From Nonomuraea dietziae (lineage in GTDB: Bacteria; Actinomycetota; Actinomycetes; Streptosporangiales; Streptosporangiaceae), in assembly GCF_014195505.1 (NCBI RefSeq), contig NZ_JACIBV010000002.1, positions 62,001-126,000 of the forward strand: a stretch of DNA of 64,000 bases, in the 5' to 3' direction. The position numbers and the translations under genes were made by a program. Shown here piece by piece: positions 25,146 to 33,619 of this stretch; the stretch's first letter is position 1; each line of letters opens with the position of its first letter. The notes under the pieces were generated by a model, which saw nothing but the letters and a program-made list of their open reading frames with translations, had not been told where the DNA came from and searched no databases.

Positions 25146-26253
25146 CGGCGCGCCACTCCAGCCGTACCAGGGTGCCCTCGCCGGGGGCGGAGGTGATCGT
25201 GGCCGTGCCGCCGATGCGGGCCATCCGCCCATGGACGGACTCGCGCAGGCCGTACCTGGTGGCCGGCACCTCCGCCGGGGAGAATCCCCTTCCTTCGTCG
25301 GCGATGTCGAGCCGCAGCGCTTGGGAGTCGCCACGCAGCCGTACGGTCGCCCGGGTCGTATCCGCGTGCCGGCGCACGTTGGTGAGCGCCTCTCCAGCCG
25401 CATCGGCGATCGCGCGCGCGACGTCGTACGGCAGGCGCACCTCCTCGGGAGCGTCGAACTCCACGGTCAGCGGCACCGCGTCGAGGCCCGCGCGCAGCAG
25501 TTCCACGACATCAGCGTGCGCGTGCGCCGGGCCGCTGCCCGAGGCGAGCCTGTCGAGATCCCTGCGGGCCTGGGCGGGCAGCCAGCCGGCGTCGGAGCGC
25601 ACCTGTCCGATGCCGACCATCAGCAGGGTCGTCGCCGCCGTGTCGTGCAGGGCGTTGGCGAACTCGCGTTCCTCGGCGCGGACGGCAGCGGCCAGGAGCG
25701 ATTGGCGGCGCGCCCGCGCGGCCTCGTCGGCCGCCAGGTCGGCCCGGTGGGCGGCCCGCCGCAGCAGCGTCCAGGCCACCCGGGAAAGCGCGGCCGCCGC
25801 CGGCGCCCACAGCAGCCCTCGGATCACGCTGGCGTCCGCGCCCGCCGCGGCGACGGCGACCACCGTCCCGCCTCCGGCCGCCAGCGCCGCGGCGGCGCCC
25901 ACCAGCACCGGGGTGTGCCACTGGCAGGTGACGCACATGAAGAGGACCAGCAGGCGCAGCCAGCCGGTGTTGGTGTCCTCGATCGCGTCCGTCCACCAGA
26001 CGCACGCGGCCAGCCCCAGCAGGACGACAACGTCGAGGACGACCGGGACGCTCCCCCGGCCCCTGCCGAGCCACCACGCGTAACCACAGGTCCAGGCCGC
26101 CGCGACGGCGACGACGAGGGTGGTGGGCGCGAGATTGCCGGGAGCGGAGCGGAACAGCGCGATCGCGCAGATGGGAACCAGCGTCACCAGACGCATGACG
26201 GCCGCGTACTGGCGGCCGAAGCGGACCAGTTGGCGCATCGCCTCCTGCGCCAC
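25135..26253 (-). CDS. Sensor histidine kinase (HisKA_3/NarX type)
   Basis: 372 residues from GTG 26253, preceded by GAGG; a longer frame opens only with TTG at 26289. About five membrane helices occupy the first 190 residues. The dimerisation His lies in FANALHDTAATTLLMVGIG. The ATPase shows the N box GEALTNVRRHAD, the G1 box IADEGRGFSP and the last strand GEGTLVRLEW. It autophosphorylates and passes phosphate to the response regulator two genes on. No extracellular sensor domain is present, so it probably senses membrane or internal cues. Confidence 0.9.
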   Translation of the reverse strand: MAQEAMRQLVRFGRQYAAVMRLVTLVPICAIALFRSAPGNLAPTTLVVAVAAAWTCGYAWWLGRGRGSVPVVLDVVVLLGLAACVWWTDAIEDTNTGWLRLLVLFMCVTCQWHTPVLVGAAAALAAGGGTVVAVAAAGADASVIRGLLWAPAAAALSRVAWTLLRRAAHRADLAADEAARARRQSLLAAAVRAEEREFANALHDTAATTLLMVGIGQVRSDAGWLPAQARRDLDRLASGSGPAHAHADVVELLRAGLDAVPLTVEFDAPEEVRLPYDVARAIADAAGEALTNVRRHADTTRATVRLRGDSQALRLDIADEGRGFSPAEVPATRYGLRESVHGRMARIGGTATITSAPGEGTLVRLEWRAGDG

Positions 26254-26460
26254 CCCGTCACCTCGCTCTCGTCGATCTCGTTCGGACAAATCCTAACGAT
26301 CGACCAAACCGTAATCGCGGTGAGAGGCGTTCGCCTGACACTCCCGCATTCCCGTCGTCCGTAGGCTCGCATCGGGGGCGCAAAAGGGCGAAGCACGCCT
26401 TCCCGTCGTATGCCTGTCATCTCAGGGGCGGCAGGCTTGCCCGCTCTGGAGGTTCGTCCG

Positions 26461-28095
26461 ATGTCCACCCCTCACCCGCCGTCCCACGGGTCCGGCGCGC
26501 CCGGACATCAGGGCGGCCGGCACGCCGCGCCGCCCTGGGCTTCCGGCGGCTTCCCGCCCCCCGCCCAGGGTGGACCTGCACCAGGCGGGACAGGACCGGG
26601 CGGGACAGGACCGGGCGGGACAGGACCGGGCGGGACAGGACCGGGCGTACGGTGGCCTCCCGGTCCCGGCGGGCAGCCGCCCCACCCGCAGGGCGGACCC
26701 GGAGGGCAGTGGTCTCCTCCTCAGCGAAACGGCGGCGGAAGGGGAGGGAAGGGGCCGCTGATCGCCGTCCTCGTCGTGCTCGGCGTCGTCCTGGTCGCCG
26801 GACTGGCAGGGGCCTGGCTGCTCCTGAGCCGTGACGAAGCCGGCCCGCCCGCGAACCCGGCCTCCGGCCGGAGCGCCCCTGTCCGGTCGCCCACGGCCAA
26901 GGAGGCGAAGACCACCGAGGCGGTGAAACTCCGGGCGATCACCGGCGACCAGCTCTGCGCCGCCGTACCGGACAACCTCCGTAAGAGCCTGGTAGCCGAC
27001 GCCAGATACGGAGGAAAGGACGCATCCACCGCGGCGGCCGCCGACACCGAGAAGCGAGCGGCCTGCAGCTGGACGAACAGCAGGATGGACGTCGGCGACG
27101 GCGTCCTCGGTTATCGCGCGCTGAGCATCGCCGTGGAAGCCAGGAGCACGGAGACGCTCAGCGCCGTCGAATACGCCGCAGATCGCTTCGAGCGGGACAA
27201 GAAAGCGCACGAGCGGCGAGTCAACGTCCGCGACGGCAAGCGGATCGACGGCAGGACCTCAGGCTCGGCGTTCGGCGAGCTCAAGGCGCTGCAGTATGGC
27301 GACGCCTCCTACAGCCAGTCCTCCATCGGGATGAACGGCCTCAAAGCGGAGGTGTTCGTCAGGCAGGGCCCTTGGCTGATCAAGGTCACCTACGGCGGCG
27401 ACAACCGGACCGGCGCCAAGTACCCCTCCGGCGACGAGACGCGGGCCGCGGCCGGGAAGGTCACCGAGCTCATCACCGCAGAGATGGCCAAGAGCGCCGA
27501 CAAGGTGAAGCTCACCGGGCCCTGCGGCATCGTCACCGCCGAACAGATCGAGTCGGCGTTCTTCCCCGCCGCAGGCGGACCGTCCGTCAGTACCAACGAC
27601 GGCAGGATCAAGCAGACCACCTGCACCTGGGCGGTCAAGGAGGCCGTCAAGCACCGGCCTGGGGATGAGTTCACCGCGCGCGGAGGCCAACTGAACATCC
27701 GCCTGGTCCGCTGGGGTGGGGGCGACACCGGATCGACGTTCCAGTTCGATCGCGACGCCAAGAAGTACGACCGCTACCACGACAAGGGCGGAATCGCCGA
27801 CAGTCGCCTCCACATCGTGTACGAACCCCGCCAGGAGCTGTCCGGGCTCGGGGAGAAGGCGTTCGTCGTGCGTTCCAGCACCACCAAGCTCTACGACAAG
27901 AGCGCGCCTCCCATGATGGAGATGCTCGTCAAGGTCCTGGTCGGTGACCAAACGGTCGAGGTCGCGTTCCGGGGGACGACAACCGGAGGCGGTCTCGTCG
28001 ACGCCGCCGGCTACCGGGCCCCTTTCTTCGATCCCGCGGTCGCGCAACCGGCCCTGACGAAGGTGGCCAAGATCTTCGTCGCGGGCCTGAAATGA
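26461..28095 (+). CDS. Membrane-anchored protein with two DUF3558-like domains and a GGTGP repeat
   Basis: 544 residues from ATG 26461, eight bases after GGAGG. Residues 1-100 are Pro/Gly-rich cytoplasmic sequence with four exact GGTGP units. A single membrane helix (LIAVLVVLGVVLVAGLAGAW) follows, then an extracytoplasmic region. This contains two similar halves, each with a Cys pair: DQLCAAVPDNL to ACSWTNS and GPCGIVTAEQIESAF to TCTWAVK. That spacing is typical of DUF3558-like lipoprotein domains in actinobacteria, but no lipobox is present. No function can be assigned. It is divergent from the two-component operon. Confidence 0.75.
   Translation: MSTPHPPSHGSGAPGHQGGRHAAPPWASGGFPPPAQGGPAPGGTGPGGTGPGGTGPGGTGPGVRWPPGPGGQPPHPQGGPGGQWSPPQRNGGGRGGKGPLIAVLVVLGVVLVAGLAGAWLLLSRDEAGPPANPASGRSAPVRSPTAKEAKTTEAVKLRAITGDQLCAAVPDNLRKSLVADARYGGKDASTAAAADTEKRAACSWTNSRMDVGDGVLGYRALSIAVEARSTETLSAVEYAADRFERDKKAHERRVNVRDGKRIDGRTSGSAFGELKALQYGDASYSQSSIGMNGLKAEVFVRQGPWLIKVTYGGDNRTGAKYPSGDETRAAAGKVTELITAEMAKSADKVKLTGPCGIVTAEQIESAFFPAAGGPSVSTNDGRIKQTTCTWAVKEAVKHRPGDEFTARGGQLNIRLVRWGGGDTGSTFQFDRDAKKYDRYHDKGGIADSRLHIVYEPRQELSGLGEKAFVVRSSTTKLYDKSAPPMMEMLVKVLVGDQTVEVAFRGTTTGGGLVDAAGYRAPFFDPAVAQPALTKVAKIFVAGLK
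26586..26645 (+). repeat. Four exact tandem 15-base repeats in coding DNA
   Basis: The unit CGGGACAGGACCGGG is repeated four times without change. It encodes GGTGP units, so copy-number change keeps the frame. Perfect identity suggests recent expansion or active slippage. Confidence 0.95.
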
Positions 28096-28155
28096 CCTGA
28101 GCTCGCGCTGGCGGCACTCGCAGGGCGATCAGGCTGCTCTGCGAGCGCCCGCTGA

Positions 28156-28813
28156 TCAGTTCAGTGACGGTCCTTCGACGGTCAGGCTGACCCGCTGCGG
28201 GACCGGCTTCGGCGAGGCGGATCCAGAGTGAGGGCCATGCGGTCTGGGGGCGCGGGCCGGTGTCAGAGGGGCCAGGTGCCGATGCGGTCCAGGCGGCGTC
28301 GCTGCTGGGGCGGCGGCCGGTACGTCCAGGCCCTGGCCGCGGGCGGTGAGGCGTTCGGCGACCGCGGTGCGGTGCTGGATGCTCTTGTGGTCGTCGTATG
28401 TGAACGTGGCCTGGACTGCGGTGACCTCCAGGCGCAGTCCGCGGATGCCGGACGGCATGCGCCCGTACGGCGGGCGACCGGCGGCGACCTCGGCGTGGTC
28501 GCCGCCGGGCTGGAAGTGGGCGAGCTGCCGGAGCAGCAGGTCGGCCTTGGCCTGGGGGCCATCGATGATGTGCGCGCGGCAGGTGAACTGGACGGTCGCG
28601 TAGTAGCTGGTCGGGACGCCGTCGCGTGGCGGGACGTCCCGGGGCGGTGCGCCAGGTGCCGGGGACGAAGGCCTAGTCGCCGATGACGGTGAAGGTCACC
28701 TCCGGGTGCGCTCGATCGCCTTCCACACGGGGTTGGGGCGGGCAAGGTGGATCAGCAGGTCACCGCCGTGGCAGATGAAGTGGGTGGGAACGACGACGGG
28801 CGGGGATGAACAC
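28156..28813 (-). pseudogene. FMN-binding negative transcriptional regulator (PaiB-like), decayed
   Basis: A GTG at 28813 after GGAAGGAG starts VFIPA, the typical PaiB start (MFIP). After a deletion the sequence continues in other frames: VVVPTHFICHGGDLLIHLAR, PNPVWKAIER, VTFTVIGD, an in-frame TAG, AFVPGTWR, then VPTSYYATVQFTCRAHIIDG, GIRGLRLEVTAVQATFTYDD and SIQHRTAVAERL. At least two frameshifts, one stop and an internal deletion make it non-functional. It lies 48 bases after the EamA gene on the same strand and may once have been co-transcribed with it. Confidence 0.78.
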
Positions 28814-28860
28814 AGGAACTCCTTCCCGGCGATCGGCGTGGTGGAGGCGGTGCGGGGCGG

Positions 28861-29709
28861 TCAGGTGAGGGCCAGCAGGCTGACCGCGACGGCGGCGGCG
28901 CCCAGGCCGGCGAGCTGGCCGCGGCCGATGCGTTCGTGCAGGACCCCGCGGGCCAGCAGGACCGTCCCGGCCGGATACAGGGCGACGATCACCGCGACGA
29001 TCGACAGGTCGCCGCTGCGGGCGGCGAGCAGGAACAGCAGGTTGGCGATCGAGTCCAGCACTCCGGCGGTCGCCGACAGGGCGTAGGCGGGCTTGTCCGG
29101 GCCGAGCCTGCGAGACATCATCGCGGCCGCGGTCAGGATGATCGCCGAGGAGACCGTTCGTCCGGCGATCAGCGGGGCGATGCCGCTGCCCGCGGGCGCC
29201 TGGTGCAGGAAGATCAGCTGCAGGGCGATGGCCGCGCCTGCGCCGAGCGCCAGGAGCAGCGCCGTACGAGAAGGACGGGCCGATGTGCCGCCTTGTCCGG
29301 TCGCGGAGCCGGCGCTGACCAGCACCACCGCCACCAGGGCCAGCGGCAGGCCCACCATCCCGGCCACCGAGAGGTGCTCCCCCTGGACCAGACCGACCGT
29401 CACCGGCAGCACCGCCGACACCAGCGCGGTCACCGGCGACAGCACGTTCATCGGCCCGATCGCCAACGTGCGGTAGAGCAGCGTGAACGCCGCCGCTGAC
29501 GCCACTCCCGAGGCCGCGCCCCACGCCAGCGCCCCGGGGCTGAAGGTGGCGCCCAGGATCGGCCACAGCAGCAGTTCCACCACCAGGCTGGCTGGGGCGG
29601 CGATCATGACGGTGCGCAGCACGTGGGCCTTGCGGGCGCCCAAGCCGCCGAGGAAGTCGGCGCATCCGTAGGCCAGGGAGCTGCCCAGCGCCAGCAGCAA
29701 AGCGATCAC
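28861..29709 (-). CDS. EamA/DMT-family transporter
   Basis: About 282 residues from GTG 29709, which follows GGAGG by four bases; a longer frame begins at ATG 29751 without an RBS. Ten predicted membrane helices form two EamA repeats (start VIALLLALGSSLAYGCADFL; second repeat from RTALLLALGAGAAIALQLIF; end AVIVALYPAGTVLLARGVLH). DMT proteins export amino acids, nucleobases or drugs. Divergence from an XRE-cupin regulator is a common arrangement in which the regulator senses the exported compound. Confidence 0.88.
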   Translation of the reverse strand: MIALLLALGSSLAYGCADFLGGLGARKAHVLRTVMIAAPASLVVELLLWPILGATFSPGALAWGAASGVASAAAFTLLYRTLAIGPMNVLSPVTALVSAVLPVTVGLVQGEHLSVAGMVGLPLALVAVVLVSAGSATGQGGTSARPSRTALLLALGAGAAIALQLIFLHQAPAGSGIAPLIAGRTVSSAIILTAAAMMSRRLGPDKPAYALSATAGVLDSIANLLFLLAARSGDLSIVAVIVALYPAGTVLLARGVLHERIGRGQLAGLGAAAVAVSLLALT

Positions 29710-29753
29710 GACACCTCCGATGCGGTTCAATGGAATGACTTCACGGTACATCA

Positions 29754-29805
29754 GAACGACCGGGCAATGTCAATCGAACGACCGTGGAGTACACTGAAAC
29801 GACCG
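29754..29805 (+). promoter_or_regulatory. Three direct GAACGACCG repeats between eamA and the XRE-cupin gene
   Basis: GAACGACCG at 29754-29762 and 29776-29784, and GAAACGACCG at 29796-29805, are spaced 21-22 bases, two helical turns. The three copies therefore face the same side of the DNA. They fill the divergent promoter region and are the likely binding sites of the adjacent regulator. Confidence 0.6.
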
Positions 29806-29823
29806 AGGAAGGGAGCCAGCCAG

Positions 29824-30402
29824 ATGGCCGAGAACGACACCGCCCTGCGGACCGTCGCCCACAACGTCAGGACCGCCCGGCTGCGCGCGGGTCTGTCCCT
29901 GGAGGAGCTCAGTCGTCGCGCCCAGGTCTCCAAAGGCGCGCTCGCCGCGTTGGAGAAGGCCCAGGGCAACCCCAACCTGGCCACTCTCGTTCGCCTCGCC
30001 GACACGCTTGGCATCTCGGTGTCCACCCTCATGCAGGGCCCGCCAGAAGGCCGTACCGTCCGCATCGCCAGCGCCGAGGAGATCGAGCCGCTGTGGACCG
30101 GCGAACGCGGCGGCCAGGCCCGCCTCATGCTGGTCATCGCCGGTGCTGCGCCGGTGGAGGTGTGGCGGTGGCGGCTGCACCCAGGAGAGGACTACCCGAG
30201 CCAGCCTCACCAGGCCGGGGTCGTGGAGACCATCAGCGTCACCACCGGTCAGATGGTCCTCGTCCTCGACGGCGCCGAGCACACCGTCACCGCCGGGCAG
30301 AGCGCCACGTTCAACGGCGACAGCCCCCACACCTACCGCGGTGCCGGCACCGGCCCCTGCGATCTGATCATGACCGTGCACCTGCCGCCCGGCCCCGCCT
30401 GA
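29824..30402 (+). CDS. XRE-family regulator with cupin sensor domain
   Basis: 192 residues; ATG 29824 follows GGGAG. Residues 10-65 are an XRE helix-turn-helix (VRTARLRAGLSLEELSRRAQ, SKGALAALEKAQGNPNLATL). Residues about 100-190 are a cupin barrel (LHPGEDYPSQPHQAGVVETI, VLDGAEHTVTAGQSATFNGD). XRE-cupin proteins usually repress a neighbouring transport or catabolic gene until a small ligand binds the cupin. Here the partner is the EamA exporter, with three direct repeats in between. Confidence 0.92.
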   Translation: MAENDTALRTVAHNVRTARLRAGLSLEELSRRAQVSKGALAALEKAQGNPNLATLVRLADTLGISVSTLMQGPPEGRTVRIASAEEIEPLWTGERGGQARLMLVIAGAAPVEVWRWRLHPGEDYPSQPHQAGVVETISVTTGQMVLVLDGAEHTVTAGQSATFNGDSPHTYRGAGTGPCDLIMTVHLPPGPA

Positions 30403-30584
30403 CCACCCTGTCCACGCCGGCCGTACGGACGCCCTCCTCGCCCGGCCGTCCGGTGGCCCGTCGTGCCGCTGCGTCGAAGAAGTCGCCAATCAGTTGACCG
30501 CGCCGCCCGCACCGAGCCGCCTGCGCGCGCAGAGAGGCAAACGCTCGACCGCGTGGTCGATCCCGCGGGGGTCGAGGTGACGCC

Positions 30585-30607
30585 GGGGGCCGCCCAGGCG
30601 GCCCCTT
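30585..30607 (+). terminator. Terminator after the XRE-cupin gene
   Basis: GGGGCCGCC (30585-30593) pairs with GGCGGCCCC (30596-30604), followed by TTT. It lies between convergent genes and may serve both. Confidence 0.6.
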
Positions 30608-30679
30608 TCGGTCCCGGTCCTTGCCGTCGTCGAGCGAGGACCGGATCAGTTTCGGGAGCATCGATCCGGGTCGGCCCGC

Positions 30680-32110
30680 CTATTTCAGTAGAACCTCGCC
30701 GAAGTTCGCCTGAGTCGAGTTGAGGCCGTACCAGCTGGGGTGGACGGCCTGGGCGGTGACGGTCGAGACGCCGGTGGCCGAGCCGTGCAGGACGGCCAGC
30801 ATGCCGCTCCCCCCGTTCTTGGCGGGGGTGCCGACGATGACCTCGCCCCTGCCGTCGCCGGTGATGTCGGTGATCGTGATGGCCTGTCCGAAGTGGTCGC
30901 CGGGCTTGGACTGCTCGCGGATCGGGTCGGGCAGGGAGGACCCGCCGATGGGCCCGATGCCGTCCTGAGTAATGGTCTGAGCACGTTTGACCACCGGACC
31001 GTTGGCGGAACCGGGGATCACCATGACGGCCCCGGCTTCACTGTGGCCCGAGACGGTGGCCTTGGCGGCACCGACGGCGATCTCGGCCCAGCCGTCGCCG
31101 TTGACGTCGCCCACGGCCAGGCCTGGGCCGAGTTCCGCGCCGGTGGCCAGCGAGGACAGGTCGACGCTGTAGCCGGGGGCCGGGGACGGGCCGGTGGCCC
31201 TGCCGTACCAGACCTGCAGCGAGGCGGTGCTCGGGGTGAGCATGACCAGGTCGGTGTGCCCGTCGCCGTTGACGTTGCCCATCACCACCTCGGAGTCGGC
31301 CTTCGGGCAGCCCTGACCGTGGGACGGAGGCGAGGCGCAGGTGGACGGCGAGCCCAGCACGGTGAGCTTCACAGGGGCCTGGTGCGGATCATTGATGAGC
31401 CACAGGTGGGGCCCGGGCTCACCTTCGCCGGAGTACCTGCTGGCGACGACCGCGATCTCCAGCTTGCCGTCGCCGTCGATGTCACCGGTGGCGGCGCTCG
31501 CCTCATGGTTGATATAGCTTTTGTCGTCCAAGTCGGGATAGATGGCATTCGCGTCCCTGTTGTACCAGCCGCCGACGCGGAACCAGTAGCTGCCCCTTAT
31601 GGGCCCGACGATGTCGGTTCCCGGCTGGTCGTCGAACTGACCGCCTGCCAGTCTCCAGGGGGCGCCGAGCGGCCCGAGGACGCGGCGCTCGATCGTGGTG
31701 ACCCCCTGGGCGGTCCAGGAGTCGACCTGCATGTCGTAGTTTCCTCTGGAGATGAGGTCGGTCCTGCCGTCGCCGTCCACGTCGGCCGCGCTTATCAGCT
31801 GGCCCCACCTCGCGCAGGGTCCCCAGCTCGTGCAGCCGGGCGCGGGACGGATGACGTGCCGGCTGTTGGTGAGGCCGTCCGGGCCGCCGTAGAGGACGGC
31901 CATCAGACCGGACGTGTTGGTGCCGGGATAGCCGGGGTAGTTCGGGCTGCCGAGGGCCACGTCGTTGTAGCCGTCGCCGTTGAAGTCGGTGTTCCCCGGC
32001 GCTTGGGCGGCCGCCTGTGCCGTCCCGTGCGGGACGATCAGGGCCGCCATCAGGGCCAGCAACGCCGCCGACCGCGCGATCTTCTGGGCATTCATGGAAC
32101 GGATTGTCAT
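30680..32110 (-). CDS. Secreted FG-GAP/VCBS repeat protein
   Basis: 476 residues from ATG 32110 (a second ATG lies five codons on). A signal peptide occupies about residues 1-37 (ARSAALLALMAALIVPHGTA). The remainder is an integrin-like beta-propeller with repeated calcium-binding DxDGDG loops: DFNGDGYNDVALG, ADVDGDGRTDLIS, GDIDGDGKLEIAV, GNVNGDGHTDLVM, GDVNGDGWAEIAV and TDITGDGRGEVIV. Such proteins are exported and bind ligands or polysaccharides; enzymatic function is not expected. It stands alone. Confidence 0.88.
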   Translation of the reverse strand: MTIRSMNAQKIARSAALLALMAALIVPHGTAQAAAQAPGNTDFNGDGYNDVALGSPNYPGYPGTNTSGLMAVLYGGPDGLTNSRHVIRPAPGCTSWGPCARWGQLISAADVDGDGRTDLISRGNYDMQVDSWTAQGVTTIERRVLGPLGAPWRLAGGQFDDQPGTDIVGPIRGSYWFRVGGWYNRDANAIYPDLDDKSYINHEASAATGDIDGDGKLEIAVVASRYSGEGEPGPHLWLINDPHQAPVKLTVLGSPSTCASPPSHGQGCPKADSEVVMGNVNGDGHTDLVMLTPSTASLQVWYGRATGPSPAPGYSVDLSSLATGAELGPGLAVGDVNGDGWAEIAVGAAKATVSGHSEAGAVMVIPGSANGPVVKRAQTITQDGIGPIGGSSLPDPIREQSKPGDHFGQAITITDITGDGRGEVIVGTPAKNGGSGMLAVLHGSATGVSTVTAQAVHPSWYGLNSTQANFGEVLLK

Positions 32111-32503
32111 GGGCCGGGACAGACCTGGCGTCACCCGTACGGCTGACCTCCCACCCGTCCCCCGGGTGACACGACAGTCCGGACAGTCCACGCCGGACCG
32201 GCGCGAGCCCGTGCGGGGGTATGCGCTGCGGCGCACCCCCGCACGCCCACACTCTGCGCCCACATCACCGAGGGCGTCACAGTCGACCGGTTGCGTGCCC
32301 GCAGCCCTGTGCCGCCTCCTGACCCCTCGGGCAGTCCCGGGGAGAGGACGACTCCTCATGTCCCCGGAGCAGCGACTACTACGCCCGCCGGGTGGTCTCC
32401 GACCAGGGGGAGGTCACGGCGGACGAGCCCGGCGGCGACTCGCCATACGCCCAGGTCAGTGCTTCAGGATCAGGGATCAGCCCAGGGCCGACGGACCCGG
32501 TCC
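32111..32503. other. Intergenic stretch with possible coding remnant
   Basis: This holds the promoter region of the FG-GAP gene. At about 32375-32470 the plus strand reads SDYYARRVVSDQGEVTADEP and onward with good codon bias, which looks like the tail of a lost gene, but I recognise no family. Nothing else is visible. Confidence 0.3.
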
Positions 32504-32640
32504 TCAGCCTTCGAACGACACGGTGGCGAACCGGTACCAGGTCTTGCCTTTCTCGTCCCCGTAGTGGGTGCGGCCGGTCATGACCTTGCCGTGGGCAGCC
32601 TGCCAGCTGTGACTGCTCTCCTTCGTGCCTGAGGTTAGGG
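32504..32640 (-). pseudogene. C-terminal fragment of an unknown small protein
   Basis: The minus strand ends in SHSWQAAHGKVMTGRTHYGD, then a short Lys/Gly segment and WYRFATVSFEG before a TGA at 32504-32506. Codon bias is high and the sequence looks genuine. Similarity to any start region is lost beyond about 32640 and no start codon with an RBS is seen. I do not recognise the family. Confidence 0.4.
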
Positions 32641-32801
32641 AGACACCCAGATCAGACGTGGCGGGCCGGCCAAGCGCCGCGGGTGTGGTTCGACGGCGCC
32701 GATACCGGACTTTCCATGTCCAACAAGCTTCGCCGGGCGGAGCTCTGTGCGTCGGATCAGCGGCCGATGTCCGGCGCTACCATCGCCTGCGCTGATGCCG
32801 G

Positions 32802-33386
32802 TCAGCGGGCCTTGCCCATGGCCTGGCGGATCACGTCACGTGCTCTGTCCATCATCGCGACAGGTGTGCCCACCAGCATGTTCTTGGTGGCCGACTCCGT
32901 TCCGGGATGCGGGTGCGTCGGCGCCATCGCCTCGGCCGCCTTCACCCCCACCGCCAGCGTCTTGCGCTCAGCCGGCGAGGTGTGCGCGCGCAACTGCATG
33001 AACTCGTAGCGCTCCTCGCTACGGGCGTGCGCCGTCACCGCACCCCTCAGCAGGGTGAGCTTCTCCAGGAAGTCGGCGGCCTCAGGTCCCTTCTCGTCCA
33101 TCTCCATGAGCAACTGCTTGGCCTGGTTCTCCTCGGCCAGCCGGTCCTCGACGACGCCTTCCCCACCGTCGATCTTGCGGCGGGCATACGGATGGACGAC
33201 CTCCTCTTCCGCCGTCTCGTGAACGGCGAGCAGGCGCACCAGCCGCGTGAAGGCCTCGGCCCGCTGCTTGTCCGAGGCCTGCTCGACCTCGTCGAACAGG
33301 TCCCTGATGAGCGCGTGCTGCGCCAGTAGCAGGTCGATGACGTCGTCCTGGTCCATCGTTTCGGGCATCGGCTGTTGATCGGCCAT
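32802..33386 (-). CDS. Hemerythrin HHE-domain protein
   Basis: 194 residues; ATG follows GGGAG. The HHE cation-binding four-helix bundle covers about residues 15-150: His in LLLAQHALIRDLFDEVE, His and Glu in LAVHETAEEEVVHPYARR, and LRGAVTAHARSEERYEFMQL supplying the last ligands. It should bind a di-iron centre and O2 or NO. The C-terminal tail (GTESATKNMLVGTPVAMMDR) is conserved-looking in actinobacterial members. It is divergent from a ferritin-like protein, suggesting joint control of iron or redox stress. Confidence 0.92.
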   Translation of the reverse strand: MADQQPMPETMDQDDVIDLLLAQHALIRDLFDEVEQASDKQRAEAFTRLVRLLAVHETAEEEVVHPYARRKIDGGEGVVEDRLAEENQAKQLLMEMDEKGPEAADFLEKLTLLRGAVTAHARSEERYEFMQLRAHTSPAERKTLAVGVKAAEAMAPTHPHPGTESATKNMLVGTPVAMMDRARDVIRQAMGKAR

Positions 33387-33619
33387 GGGTGATCTCCCTT
33401 CGAGTACGGCGTGCCCTACCCGAAGGCCGAGAGACGACGCCTGGGTTTACGCATTCCACGACCGCTGCTCGGATAACCACGAGGCTTCCGTGGGCAGCTT
33501 CGGGTAGCGCCGTGCTGCGGCCCCCAAGGCGTTCCACCATGGCGTCGCCGACGAGGGCGGCACGACCAGCCCGCAGGGCAAGCCCTGACACACTGTGGCT
33601 TCGAGGGAGCACGAATCAA

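Noticed and set aside
26586..26645. Tandem repeats considered as a CRISPR or regulatory array
   Set aside because: The units are in frame, without spacers, and encode GGTGP.
28096..28155. Weak hairpin between convergent genes
   Set aside because: The stem is about seven bases with a long loop, too weak to call a terminator.
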